Positions 53,656-62,570 of a DNA stretch of 64,000 nt are shown one piece after another (position 1 is the first letter of the stretch; each line of letters starts with the position of its first letter). The stretch is taken from NCBI RefSeq assembly GCF_042678145.1, contig NZ_JBHUDG010000013.1:1-64000 (forward strand), read 5' to 3'. Source of the DNA: Pseudopedobacter beijingensis. Lineage in GTDB: Bacteria; Bacteroidota; Bacteroidia; Sphingobacteriales; Sphingobacteriaceae. The position numbers were made by a program, and so were the translations under genes. The notes under the pieces are model-generated. The model saw nothing but the letters and a program-made list of their open reading frames with translations. It had not been told where the DNA came from and ran no database searches.

Positions 53656-54624
53656 ATGGCAAAAACAAAATATTATTTTAACTCTCAAACTTTAAAATAC
53701 GAAAAGGTAAAACTGAGTTTGAAAGTTAAAATCCTAAAAGCCATCGGCTTTATTTCCACAGCAATGGTATTCTCTTTTGTTATCATTGCTATGGCTTACG
53801 CTTTTCTGGATTCTCCAAAAGAAAAACAACTTAAAAGAGAAATTGATCAATTGAGCCTTCAATATGATATTTTACAAGGTCGTATGAAGAAAATAGACCA
53901 GGTTGTTCAAACACTGGAAGACCGGGACGATAATATTTACAGGGTTATTTTTGAAGCAGAACCTATCTCTAAAGATATTAGAAATGCTGGTTTTGGTGGA
54001 ATAAACAGATACAAAAATCTTGAAAATTACGACTATGGAAATCTGATGATAGAAACCACAAAAAAGATGGATATACTATCTAAACAGTTGTACGTACAAT
54101 CTAAATCTTACGACGAACTTTCTAAACTGGTAAAATCTAAAGAGAAAATGATGGCTTCTATCCCTGCCATACAGCCTATCGACAGTCGGAAACTTAAAAG
54201 CGCAATCTCTGGATTCGGCTATCGCATACATCCTATTTATAAAATAAAGAAAATGCATGCCGGGATAGATCTTTCGGCTCCTATTGGAACTCCTATTTAT
54301 GCTACAGGAGATGGCGTGGTGGTTTCACAAGGTACAGAACGGGGTTACGGAAACCAAATAATCATTAATCACGGCTACGGATATTCTACCAAATATGCTC
54401 ACATGAGCCGTTTCAAGGCGCGGCGAGGTCAAAAAGTTAACCGGGGAGACATTATTGGCTATGTAGGTAACACAGGTGCCTCTACAGGTCCTCACCTGCA
54501 TTATGAAGTATATAAAAACGGGAAAGTAGTAAATCCGATGAACTTCTTCTTTAACGACCTTAGCCCTGTAGAATATCAGGAAATGCTTGAATTAGCTTCT
54601 ACAGAAAATCAGTCTTTCGACTAA
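53656..54624 (+). CDS. M23 family metallopeptidase (LytM/murein endopeptidase-like)
   Basis: A 322-aa inner-membrane-anchored protein: one membrane helix (~32-55), a periplasmic coiled coil (~60-160), then a LytM/M23 domain (~190-300). Zinc-binding motifs are HAGIDLSAPIGTPIYATGDG (H-x3-D) and HLHYEVYKNGKVVNP (H-x-H). All ligands are present, so the domain is probably active, cutting peptidoglycan cross-links or regulating other enzymes. It is followed after 41 bases by a MerR-type regulator. Confidence 0.92.
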   Translation: MAKTKYYFNSQTLKYEKVKLSLKVKILKAIGFISTAMVFSFVIIAMAYAFLDSPKEKQLKREIDQLSLQYDILQGRMKKIDQVVQTLEDRDDNIYRVIFEAEPISKDIRNAGFGGINRYKNLENYDYGNLMIETTKKMDILSKQLYVQSKSYDELSKLVKSKEKMMASIPAIQPIDSRKLKSAISGFGYRIHPIYKIKKMHAGIDLSAPIGTPIYATGDGVVVSQGTERGYGNQIIINHGYGYSTKYAHMSRFKARRGQKVNRGDIIGYVGNTGASTGPHLHYEVYKNGKVVNPMNFFFNDLSPVEYQEMLELASTENQSFD

Positions 54625-54640
54625 AACATCTTTTTTTTCG

Positions 54641-54648
54641 TAAATTTG
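54641..54648 (+). promoter_or_regulatory. Possible -7 element of the MerR gene
   Basis: TAAATTTG at 54641-54648 matches TAnnTTTG, 17 bases before the ATG at 54666. No convincing TTG box is found at the expected distance. Confidence 0.3.
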
Positions 54649-54665
54649 GCTTTTAAATCTATAAA

Positions 54666-55001
54666 ATGGCCTACAAAGAAAAAGAAATTAATAAGCTGTA
54701 CTACTCTATTGGCGAGGTTGCATCTATGTTTGAAGTGAATACTTCTATGATTAGATTTTATGAAAAAGAATTTGACATTTTGCAACCGAAAAAAAACGCT
54801 AAAGGAAACAGATTATTCAGGCCGGAAGATATCGAAAACCTAAAGATTATTTTCCATTTGATTAAAGATAAAGGCTTTACGCTTCAGGGGGCCAAAGACT
54901 ATATGAAAAGCAATAAAGACGATGTTGCCGATAATCAAAAAGTAATTGATTCTTTGGAAAAACTGAAAGCCTTTATGGTTAAACTGGGGGGCGAGTTATA
55001 A
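54666..55001 (+). CDS. MerR-family transcriptional regulator
   Basis: A 111-aa regulator with a MerR helix-turn-helix at the start (LYYSIGEVASMFEVNTSMIRFYEKEFDILQP) and wing (NRLFRPEDIENLKIIFHLI). The C-terminal helix is short, with no metal-binding Cys, so its effector cannot be guessed. Bacteroidota genomes have such a MerR gene next to the M23 peptidase; a functional link is inference. Confidence 0.88.
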   Translation: MAYKEKEINKLYYSIGEVASMFEVNTSMIRFYEKEFDILQPKKNAKGNRLFRPEDIENLKIIFHLIKDKGFTLQGAKDYMKSNKDDVADNQKVIDSLEKLKAFMVKLGGEL

Positions 55002-55353
55002 TTTTAAGTAAACAATAACTGAACTCTTTTTTTACTGTTATCCTATAACAGATTTAATTGAACATATCATTCATATCAATATTAAAAATATAAAGTCTGG
55101 TAAGTTATTGTCATTCTCTCCTATTTATAAGAATAGCTGTCCGCCCCTATTTTAAAACATACAGCCCAATGCAATCAAAGTCTTCAGAAGATATTCTTTA
55201 ACCGGGGAAGCTTTCGACACCATTATCATTTCTTTATAAAAAAACCATTTTTCTCTTTGATTATTCAACCTTCATGACAACCAATCACTTACTCTTACAC
55301 TCCATAATCCAACAAAATAAACACCTAAAAAACAGCGACTGTTTTATCAAAAC

Positions 55354-55404
55354 TTGTTCACAATAAAAGCGGCTCAATATAGCAACAAAGCCCATTGTGA
55401 ATAA
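55354..55404. promoter_or_regulatory. Inverted repeat upstream of nrdB (distal)
   Basis: TTGTTCACAAT (55354-55364) and ATTGTGAATAA (55394-55404) pair at 10 of 11 positions, 29 bases apart. Confidence 0.4.
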
Positions 55405-55593
55405 TTTTTACGTAAATGTGTATAACATGTAAACCTCAACTGGTCCTTTACTATATTTTATTGGGTACTTTTGTAAAAGCACATCGTAAGGACATAAGTT
55501 CATCTTTCATTCTTGCAATAAGAAGGAGAAAGTTGAATCTTAAAGCTAAACGACTTTATGCAATAGTCTTACGATAAAATAAAATACTTTCTT

Positions 55594-55636
55594 ACACAAA
55601 ACAGATAACCATCTTGAATTCGGTTATTGTTTGTGT
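55594..55636. promoter_or_regulatory. Inverted repeat upstream of nrdB (proximal)
   Basis: ACACAAAACAGATAACC (55594-55610) faces GGTTATTGTTTGTGT (55622-55636); arms match except two bulged bases. It ends 41 bases before the nrdB ATG, so an RNA hairpin or operator could control ribonucleotide reductase. Confidence 0.45.
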
Positions 55637-55677
55637 TGCAAATTAGGTTGGAAATAAATATAGAAAACATTAATACT

Positions 55678-56652
55678 ATGAGCATTTTTGATAAACGAAT
55701 TAACTACAAACCGTTCGAATACCCAGAAGTACTGGAATTTACTAATGCTATAAACAAGTCTTTTTGGGTTCACTCCGAAATCGATTTCACAGCAGATATT
55801 CAGGATTTCCATTCTCACCTTTCTGCCAACGAAAAAGAAAGTATCAAAAGAAGTTTATTGGCTATTGCACAAATAGAAGTAAACGTAAAATCATTCTGGG
55901 GAAATCTGTACAACCACTTACCAAAACCTGAGTTAAATGGTTTAGGAAGTACTTTTGCCGAATGCGAGTTCAGACATTCTGAAGCCTATTCCAGATTATT
56001 GGAAGTATTAGGATACAATAATGAATTCGAAAAAGTTGTAGAAATACCAGTTATCAAAAAAAGAATTGGTTATTTATCTTCTGCTTTAAAAGACACCAAG
56101 TCTGATGACAGAAAAGCATACATCAAATCACTGATATTATTTACTATTCTAATAGAGAACGTATCTCTATTTAGCCAATTTGCTATTATACTTTCATTTA
56201 CACGCTTTCAGGGTGTAATGAAAAACGTTAGTAATATTATTGCCTGGACCTCTGTTGATGAGCAAATCCATGCTAATGCAGGTATTTTTCTGGTAAATAA
56301 AATCAAAGAAGAATTTCCGGAATACCTAGATGCCGAAACAGAGCAGGAAATTTACGATATCGTTAAAGACTCTATCAATATTGAAGATGAGATATTGGGA
56401 TGGATATTCGAAAATGGTGAATTAGACCACATTAAACGGAATGACTTGCTTAACTTTATGAAGTACCGTATAGATGTAAGCTTGCAACAAATAGGTTTCA
56501 AAAAGTTATACAACGTAACCGAAGCGGAATACAGCCCGATGGTGTGGTTTGAAGAAGAAATATTTGCCAATAGTTTGGATGATTTCTTTGCAAAACGTCC
56601 GGTAGAATATACCAAACACGATAAGAGTATAAGTGCAGACGATTTATTTTAA
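55678..56652 (+). CDS. nrdB: Ribonucleoside-diphosphate reductase, beta subunit (no ATP-cone)
   Basis: A 324-aa diiron radical subunit. Ligands and radical site are visible: Glu in AIAQIEVNV (a Glu where E. coli has Asp84), ECEFRHSEAY (Glu, His and the radical Tyr), IENVSLFSQF (Glu) and DEQIHANAG (Glu, His). The tyrosine is retained, unlike in the radical-free Mn-type subunits. The protein starts directly with the R2 core; the N-terminal ATP-cone that some Bacteroidota NrdB carry is absent. The ATG at 55678 is preferred to 55627. It precedes nrdA by 27 bases. Confidence 0.95.
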   Translation: MSIFDKRINYKPFEYPEVLEFTNAINKSFWVHSEIDFTADIQDFHSHLSANEKESIKRSLLAIAQIEVNVKSFWGNLYNHLPKPELNGLGSTFAECEFRHSEAYSRLLEVLGYNNEFEKVVEIPVIKKRIGYLSSALKDTKSDDRKAYIKSLILFTILIENVSLFSQFAIILSFTRFQGVMKNVSNIIAWTSVDEQIHANAGIFLVNKIKEEFPEYLDAETEQEIYDIVKDSINIEDEILGWIFENGELDHIKRNDLLNFMKYRIDVSLQQIGFKKLYNVTEAEYSPMVWFEEEIFANSLDDFFAKRPVEYTKHDKSISADDLF

Positions 56653-56679
56653 TATGTAACCCTATAATTTAGTACAATT

Positions 56680-58326
56680 ATGCAAAACCTTTGGTGGCTT
56701 AACGAAGAAAGTGAACAAATATTAAACAGAGGGTACTTATTAAAAGGAGAAACACCTCTAAAAGCAATAGAACGTATTGCTAATGCTGCCGCAAAAAGAT
56801 TATATAAGCCTGAACTTGCAGAACCATTTATAGAAATGATTAGCAAGGGATGGATGAGTTTAAGCTCGCCTATCTGGGCAAATATGGGCACCGAAAGAGG
56901 TTTGCCAATATCTTGCTTTAACGTACACGTACCAGACCATATTGAAGGCATTACCCATAAACTGGGTGAGGTAATCATGCAAACAAAAACCGGTGGCGGT
57001 ACATCTGGTTATTTTGGCGAATTAAGAGCCAGAGGAACTGCTGTTACTGATAATGGTAAAAGTAGCGGTGCGGTAAGCTTTATGAAGCTTTTTGATACTG
57101 CAATGGATACAATTTCGCAAGGTGGAGTAAGACGCGGTGCTTTTGCTGCTTATCTGGACATAGACCATGCAGATATTAAAGAGTTTTTAGAAATCAAAAA
57201 CATAGGTAACCCTATTCAGAATCTGTTTTACGGAGTTTGTGTACCAGATTACTGGATGCAGGATATGATTGATGGAGACAGAGAAAAGAGAGATGTATGG
57301 GCTAAGGTTTTAGAATCAAGACAACAAAAAGGATTACCTTACATTTTTTTCTCTGACAACGTAAACCGTTTCAAGCCAGAAGTATACAAAGATAAGGAGA
57401 TGCCTATTTACGCCAGTAACCTGTGTTCTGAAATAGCTTTACCATCTTCAAAAGAAGAATCTTTTGTATGCTGTTTATCTTCTATGAATTTAGAACTTTA
57501 CGATGAATGGAAAAATACCGGAGCTATAAGACTGGCTACTTTTTTCCTGGATGCGGTAATGAGTGAGTTTATAGAAAAAACAGAAGATAATCATTATCTA
57601 AAAGCAGCTAATACTTTTGCTAAAAACCATAGAGCATTAGGATTGGGTGTTATGGGCTGGCATTCTTACCTTCAAAAGAACATGATTGCTTTTGAAAGTT
57701 TAGAAGCCAAACAACTAACAAATACTATTTTTAAAGATTTACAGGAAAAGTCTTTAAAAGCATCGGAAGAGCTGGCTAATATCTATGGAGAACCTAGCTT
57801 ATTAAAAGGTTATGGACGTAGAAACACCACATTGTTAGCTGTAGCACCTACAACCTCTTCTTCTGCTATTTTAGGCCAAACCTCTCCTGGTATAGAGCCT
57901 TACAGCAGTAACTATTATAAAGCTGGTTTGGCTAAAGGTAACTTTATCAGAAAAAACAAATACCTGAGAGCATTACTGGAAGATAAAGGTATAGATAACG
58001 AAGAAACCTGGAGAACTATTATGCTAAACCATGGTAGCGTTCAACACCTTTCTGAACTAACCCAGGATGAGAAAGATATATTTAAAACGTTTAAAGAATT
58101 GAGTCAGTACGAGATTATCCTACAGGCATCAATCAGACAAAAATATATTGATCAGGCGCAAAGTCTTAATATAAATATCCCATCTAACCTACCTATAAAA
58201 GATGTAAACAATCTGATTATAGAGGCATGGAAACTGGGCGTAAAAACACTTTATTACCAAAGAAGTCAAAGCGTTTCTAAAGAATTTGTTTCTAATCTGG
58301 TAACTTGTACCAGCTGCGAGGCCTAA
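56680..58326 (+). CDS. nrdA: Ribonucleoside-diphosphate reductase, alpha subunit (no ATP-cone)
   Basis: A 548-aa catalytic subunit. Active-site residues: Cys in PISCFNVHV and FVCCLSSMNL (redox pair), NLCSE (thiyl Cys and Glu), the tyrosine pair in LYYQRSQS, and the C-terminal CTSC shuttle. It begins within the R1 core (WWLNEESEQILNRGYLL); the usual ~90-residue N-terminal ATP-cone that gives dATP inhibition is missing. That makes it short relative to E. coli NrdA (~760). Specificity-site control may remain. It forms an operon with nrdB and ends before a strong terminator. Confidence 0.95.
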   Translation: MQNLWWLNEESEQILNRGYLLKGETPLKAIERIANAAAKRLYKPELAEPFIEMISKGWMSLSSPIWANMGTERGLPISCFNVHVPDHIEGITHKLGEVIMQTKTGGGTSGYFGELRARGTAVTDNGKSSGAVSFMKLFDTAMDTISQGGVRRGAFAAYLDIDHADIKEFLEIKNIGNPIQNLFYGVCVPDYWMQDMIDGDREKRDVWAKVLESRQQKGLPYIFFSDNVNRFKPEVYKDKEMPIYASNLCSEIALPSSKEESFVCCLSSMNLELYDEWKNTGAIRLATFFLDAVMSEFIEKTEDNHYLKAANTFAKNHRALGLGVMGWHSYLQKNMIAFESLEAKQLTNTIFKDLQEKSLKASEELANIYGEPSLLKGYGRRNTTLLAVAPTTSSSAILGQTSPGIEPYSSNYYKAGLAKGNFIRKNKYLRALLEDKGIDNEETWRTIMLNHGSVQHLSELTQDEKDIFKTFKELSQYEIILQASIRQKYIDQAQSLNINIPSNLPIKDVNNLIIEAWKLGVKTLYYQRSQSVSKEFVSNLVTCTSCEA

Positions 58327-58371
58327 TTAATGTTTCTTTAAATAAAAATATAAGGAGAGACTTTCTCCAAT

Positions 58372-58415
58372 AAAAACACCCCATAAAGTCAGCTACTTTT
58401 TTGGGGTGTTTTTAT
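58372..58415 (+). terminator. Terminator of nrdBA
   Basis: AAAAACACCCC (58372-58382) pairs with GGGGTGTTTTT (58403-58413) and ends in T residues. A smaller hairpin GGAGA...TCTCC lies just before it. Confidence 0.8.
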
Positions 58416-58700
58416 TTTATAAAGAAAAATACAAATTCAAAAACTACAGGTTGCGATTATTATATATGCATGTTGATAGGTAAGTTTTCTTACCTGAAAC
58501 CTTGGAGCATCTCTAAAGCTTCTCTAAAGCATCTCTTAACGAAGGATGGAGCTTCTTTAGTTTTTAGATTACCACTGGTTTTAAAAGTTAACCATGAGAC
58601 AAGACAACTATCTCTGAGCAGGTCTAAGGAATCATTAATATAATACCGGAGTTCGATTAATAACAAGCTAAAAATGAGTAATTTTTATCCTTGCCTTATA

Positions 58701-58860
58701 GAGATTTCTTCGCAGGCTTGTAATGCACAAAAAACAAGAGTGTCATCGTATAAGGAGAACCGACGAAGCAATCTCACTCAAGACCATTCAAACAACACAA
58801 TAATAACCCAATTGAGGTTATTAACAGATTTCTCCACTTCGGTCGAAATAAACTGTGTAT
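58701..58860. repeat. Degenerate palindromic intergenic repeat (copy C)
   Basis: GAGATTTCTTCG (58701-58712) faces CGAAGCAATCTC (58764-58775); TGTCATCG lies between. CAGATTTCTCCACTTCGGTCG follows near 58826. These pieces match the TGTCATTYCGA...GGAATCTCT repeat family seen at 19584 and 49488. Confidence 0.45.
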
Positions 58861-59127
58861 TTTTAAAAAAATTCATGAATGATGACTAATAAATCCTATC
58901 TCAAAAAAACAGATAATATTACTTCATCACCTATGACTACTATTTATAAAATCTAAAAATAATTTGTAGTTTGTGTTTTTTGACGTGGGCTATACTCTTA
59001 ACAGGTACAGATTTTAAGGAAGGTATGATAAACATTTATGAAAGGATATGTAGGAAACCAATCCTTCCATAAATGCACTTATTTGTTTTGTAACTTAGTT
59101 TCTTTCTCCCAGACTAAGTTTTGATAA

Positions 59128-60243
59128 TTAATGAATTCCTCTAAATAAACGGCTCCATCTTATTTTCGAGAAGAAAGAACCTTCTTCATTCCAACTCATC
59201 CATATAAACAGCGCTTTACCTACAATATGGTCTTCCGGAACAAATCCCCAATAGCGGGAGTCTGCCGAATTATGACGGTTATCCCCCATCATCCAATAAT
59301 AGTTTTGTTTAAAGGTATAAGAGTCTGTTTGCTGACCATTGATATAAAAAACGCCGTCTTTTATTTCCAGTTTATTATTCTCGTACACAGAAATAGCCCG
59401 TTCATAAATAGAAATATTTACAGAGTCTAATTTAACTGTCCATCCTTCTTTAGGGATAATAACAGGACCGTAATTATCCTGATTCCATGGTAATTTAGGA
59501 TTGTGCGGAAAAATCTCATCTCTGTACTCTCCTTTTTCTGAATTGATTTCCATAATACTTTCTACATTCGAGAAAGCTTTTAGTTTTTCAACTTCAGATT
59601 TGGGCATAATTCCTACAAAAACATCTCTGCTAGGTGTCTGCATTAAAGTAACAGGCATGTTCTGCAAAGCAACGGGATTAAACTCCTCGCCATTTGTTTT
59701 GATATAATATTCTGTCTGGCTCATTTCCGGAGCATCAACAACCTTTCCGTTAACAGACACCACACCGTCATTAATAGCCAGTGTGTCTCCACCAATAGCT
59801 AAACACCTTTTAATATAGTTTTCTCTTTTATCAATAGGCCTGTTAAATGGTGCATCGGCTTCCATAGGATAATTGAAAACAACTACATCATTCCGCTTAA
59901 TTTTTTGTAAGCCGGGAAGTCTGTAATACGGCAATTGCCATCCATCCCAATAAGCTTTTGTTCCTATAACAGGCATAGTATGGTGCGCAAAAGGGAAAGC
60001 TATGGGTGTAATAGGCGTACGCGCTCCATAATTTACTTTACTTACAAACAGGAAATCGCCTACTAACAAAGATCTTTCCATAGACCCCGTTGGAATAGTG
60101 TAAGCTTCTATAAATAATCCCCTAATAATTGTAGCAGCAATAACGGCAAAAACAATAGCGTCTACCCACTCTCTGGTAGCACTTTTTTTCTTTTTATTGG
60201 CCGTATCCTTTTTGGATTTCTTTTGCCAAAACTTCCAGTTCAT
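59128..60243 (-). CDS. lepB: Signal peptidase I
   Basis: A 371-aa inner-membrane serine protease that removes signal peptides. After a basic N-terminus comes one membrane helix (~25-45), the catalytic Ser in TGSMERSLLVGD and the catalytic Lys in RENYIKRCLAIGGD. The late motif GDNRHNSADSRYWGFV completes boxes D/E. The protein is longer than the E. coli enzyme because of a large insertion (~175-280), typical of Bacteroidota. It lies 13 bases after dapB. Confidence 0.96.
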   Translation of the reverse strand: MNWKFWQKKSKKDTANKKKKSATREWVDAIVFAVIAATIIRGLFIEAYTIPTGSMERSLLVGDFLFVSKVNYGARTPITPIAFPFAHHTMPVIGTKAYWDGWQLPYYRLPGLQKIKRNDVVVFNYPMEADAPFNRPIDKRENYIKRCLAIGGDTLAINDGVVSVNGKVVDAPEMSQTEYYIKTNGEEFNPVALQNMPVTLMQTPSRDVFVGIMPKSEVEKLKAFSNVESIMEINSEKGEYRDEIFPHNPKLPWNQDNYGPVIIPKEGWTVKLDSVNISIYERAISVYENNKLEIKDGVFYINGQQTDSYTFKQNYYWMMGDNRHNSADSRYWGFVPEDHIVGKALFIWMSWNEEGSFFSKIRWSRLFRGIH

Positions 60244-60256
60244 TTATTATGGTGTT

Positions 60257-61006
60257 TTAAATTTTAAAATCATACATTTCTTTCACAGAGTAAAATCCCT
60301 GTTTACCAGGAAGCCACTCTGCCGCTAAAACAGCACCTAATGCAAATCCCTGACGTCCGTGTGCAATATGTTTAAGTTCAATCCTATCTACTTCAGAATC
60401 GTAAAGCACAACGTGTGTTCCCGGTACTTCGCCTTCTCTAAAAGAGTTTATAATTAGATTCTCTGGTTTATGTAATGTTACATCATCTGAATTGTCTGCA
60501 TTTACATCAACCCATTGTTTTTTATCTTTAAATTCTCCCAAAATATCTTCTGCAATAGTAATTGCTGTACCGCTTGGAGAATCTAATTTATGAATATGAT
60601 GAATTTCTTCCATACAAACATCATACTGATCTGAAAAATTATCCATCATCTTTGCTGCTATTTTACTAATCTGGAAGAAGATGTTTACCCCTACACTAAA
60701 ATTGGAACCGTACATTATTGGCGTATTAGCAGCCACACATGCATCTTTAACAGCCTGTAATTGCCCATACCAACCTGTGGTACCTACCACCAAGGGAACT
60801 TTAGCTTCTATACATTTGTATATATTGTCTAATACCGTGTGGGGGGTACTAAACTCTATGGCAACATCAGCTTTCTGAAGGTTTTCAACCGTAAGTTCGC
60901 TGATATTATTTTCATCTATTTTAAGTACTATTTCATGGTTACGATCCAGAGCTATACCTTCGATCATTTTTCCCATTTTTCCGTAGCCTAATAATGCTAT
61001 TTTCAT
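60257..61006 (-). CDS. dapB: 4-hydroxy-tetrahydrodipicolinate reductase
   Basis: A 249-aa cytosolic enzyme of lysine/diaminopimelate synthesis. The N-terminal nucleotide-binding motif is ALLGYGKMGKMIEGIA. VGTTGWYGQ and GSNFSVGVNIFFQI lead to the catalytic EEIHHIHKLDSPSGTAITIAE (His and Lys). C-terminal RQGFALGAVLAAEWLPGKQGFY is conserved. Its start overlaps the end of the DUF5683 gene by 4 bases, so coupled translation is likely. Confidence 0.96.
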   Translation of the reverse strand: MKIALLGYGKMGKMIEGIALDRNHEIVLKIDENNISELTVENLQKADVAIEFSTPHTVLDNIYKCIEAKVPLVVGTTGWYGQLQAVKDACVAANTPIMYGSNFSVGVNIFFQISKIAAKMMDNFSDQYDVCMEEIHHIHKLDSPSGTAITIAEDILGEFKDKKQWVDVNADNSDDVTLHKPENLIINSFREGEVPGTHVVLYDSEVDRIELKHIAHGRQGFALGAVLAAEWLPGKQGFYSVKEMYDFKI

Positions 61007-61629
61007 AATTTGATACTTAGTTTAAGCATAGGCACAGGAGCCTGAAGTCCCGAACCCGCATACATTGGTGTATAAACTGATGGTTGTATTTTTATTGATA
61101 AATTATCACTCACATCAAATGTCGCCATTTTAGCGTCAATATAAGCGTCTATCATCTGCAAAGAATGGAAAGCTATAAAGCCAAGAATTGCCAAATCTCT
61201 GTTTCTTCTGTAAAAGTCTTTGGTATTATAAATCTGCTCATCACTGGCAAATTTATAATCGGGGTTCTGAGCAGCCTCATTACCACTTTTTCTAACCTGG
61301 CTTTCTTTTAAGAATATTTTATAGTAACGCTGATTAAACTCATAATAAAGCCCAACTCCTACATATCCTCCATAAACCAAAGGCACTTTCCACCATTTTC
61401 CGTTACGCCATTGCCCCCATCCGGGAATAATAGCTGAACGCATAACAGCTTTCTGCGGCGACTGCAATTTACTGGAATCTCTAAATAAGGTATTTCCTCT
61501 TTCCTTAATTGCAGGCCCCAAATCGCTCTTTTCACGCATCACTTTATTAGACAAAGAGTCTAACTCCTGCGCCCTGACCTGGATGACAAGAAACAGCAAT
61601 AACAGCGCCGATATAACATATTTGGACAT
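61003..61629 (-). CDS. DUF5683 membrane protein
   Basis: A 208-aa protein with a signal peptide (LLLFLVIQVRAQ). The DUF5683 core is visible as AVMRSAIIPGWGQWRNGKWWKVPLVYGGYVGVGLYYEFN, with helix-forming stretches after it (LAILGFIAFHSLQMIDAYIDAKM). The family is Bacteroidota-specific and of unknown role, regularly found between parB and dapB. It lies 5 bases after parB. Confidence 0.9.
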   Translation of the reverse strand: MSKYVISALLLLFLVIQVRAQELDSLSNKVMREKSDLGPAIKERGNTLFRDSSKLQSPQKAVMRSAIIPGWGQWRNGKWWKVPLVYGGYVGVGLYYEFNQRYYKIFLKESQVRKSGNEAAQNPDYKFASDEQIYNTKDFYRRNRDLAILGFIAFHSLQMIDAYIDAKMATFDVSDNLSIKIQPSVYTPMYAGSGLQAPVPMLKLSIKL

Positions 61630-61634
61630 AAGTT

Positions 61635-62552
61635 TTACCAGTCGAGCAGCTCTAGAATCCTATTTAGGTCATCATCTGAAAGGAAAGGAATTTCTATAGC
61701 TCCTTTTCCATTTGCTCCGACTTTCATTTTTATTTTTGTAGCAAATTTAGAAGACAAATCGTCCTGAATTTTTTGGTATTGAAAAGAAACAGCATCAGCT
61801 TTTTTACCTTTTTCTAATTTCCCACCTTCACTTTGCTTCAGGTTTCTAACCAGTTCTTCTACTTTTCTTACTGATAAATCTTTATCAATAATTTCTTTAA
61901 ATATAAACAATTGATTTGCCGGATCTTCTACACTAATAAGTGCGCGGGCATGCCCCATTGATAACTGGTTATCACGTATTGCTGCTTGTATAACCGGCGG
62001 CAATTTTAATAACCTCAGATAGTTAGTTACAGTAGACCTGTTTTTAGACACTCTATCTCCCAGTTCTTCCTGTTTTAGATTACACTCATCTATCATTCTC
62101 TGAAAACTCAAAGCAACCTCTATAGAATTCAGGTTTTCTCTTTGAATGTTCTCTATCAATGCCATTTCCAGCATTTGCTGGTCATTAGCAGTACGCACAT
62201 AAGCCGGAATATCTTCTATTCCCGCCATTCTAGTGGCTCTTAATCTTCTTTCTCCGGAAATTAACTGATACCTGTTATCTCCTACTTTTCTAACAGTAAT
62301 AGGCTGAATAAGCCCTTGTAGTTTTATAGATTCAGAAAGTTCCTGTAACGCATCTTCATCAAACTCAAAACGAGGCTGAAAAGGGTTTACTTCTATCTGA
62401 TTGATCTTGATTTTATTTACGGATCCAACTGCTGCCGATGATGCACCTTCGTTCCCCGAAATTTCTGAATAACCTCCTCTGGGTACTTCTGGTGTATCGT
62501 TTAATAAAGCACCTAAACCTTTTCCTAATCCAAATTTTCTATCTTTACTCAT
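61635..62552 (-). CDS. parB: Chromosome-partitioning protein ParB
   Basis: A 305-aa CTP-binding ParB. The N-terminal catalytic and clamp region shows VNPFQPRFEF, then the box GERRLRATRMAGI, and the following RTANDQQMLEMALIENIQRENLNSIEVA. A helix-turn-helix (QEELGDRVSKNRSTVTNYLRLLKLP) reads parS. The C-terminal dimerisation segment is short (IPFLSDDDLNRILELLDW). It lies 18 bases after parA on the same strand. No perfect parS (TGTTTCACGTGAAACA-like) was seen nearby. Confidence 0.96.
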   Translation of the reverse strand: MSKDRKFGLGKGLGALLNDTPEVPRGGYSEISGNEGASSAAVGSVNKIKINQIEVNPFQPRFEFDEDALQELSESIKLQGLIQPITVRKVGDNRYQLISGERRLRATRMAGIEDIPAYVRTANDQQMLEMALIENIQRENLNSIEVALSFQRMIDECNLKQEELGDRVSKNRSTVTNYLRLLKLPPVIQAAIRDNQLSMGHARALISVEDPANQLFIFKEIIDKDLSVRKVEELVRNLKQSEGGKLEKGKKADAVSFQYQKIQDDLSSKFATKIKMKVGANGKGAIEIPFLSDDDLNRILELLDW

Positions 62553-62570
62553 TATATTTTTCTTCCTGTT

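Larger units (their letters stand above)
55002..55677. other. Intergenic region before nrdB with two dyads
   Basis: 676 bases without a gene. Two inverted repeats lie close to nrdB (55354-55404 and 55594-55636). The first half (55002-55330) shows nothing notable. Confidence 0.55.
58327..59127. other. Intergenic region of ~800 bases with terminator and repeat remnants
   Basis: I see no credible gene; two open frames of 71-80 codons here have no coding character. Contents: nrdA terminator (58372-58415), a palindromic repeat remnant (58701-58775), and a small hairpin TAATAACC/GGTTATTA (58801-58823). Confidence 0.55.

Noticed and set aside
58401..58889. Two open frames of 80 and 71 codons on the plus strand after nrdA
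   Set aside because: They overlap the terminator and a degenerate repeat and show no domain, signal or coding composition.
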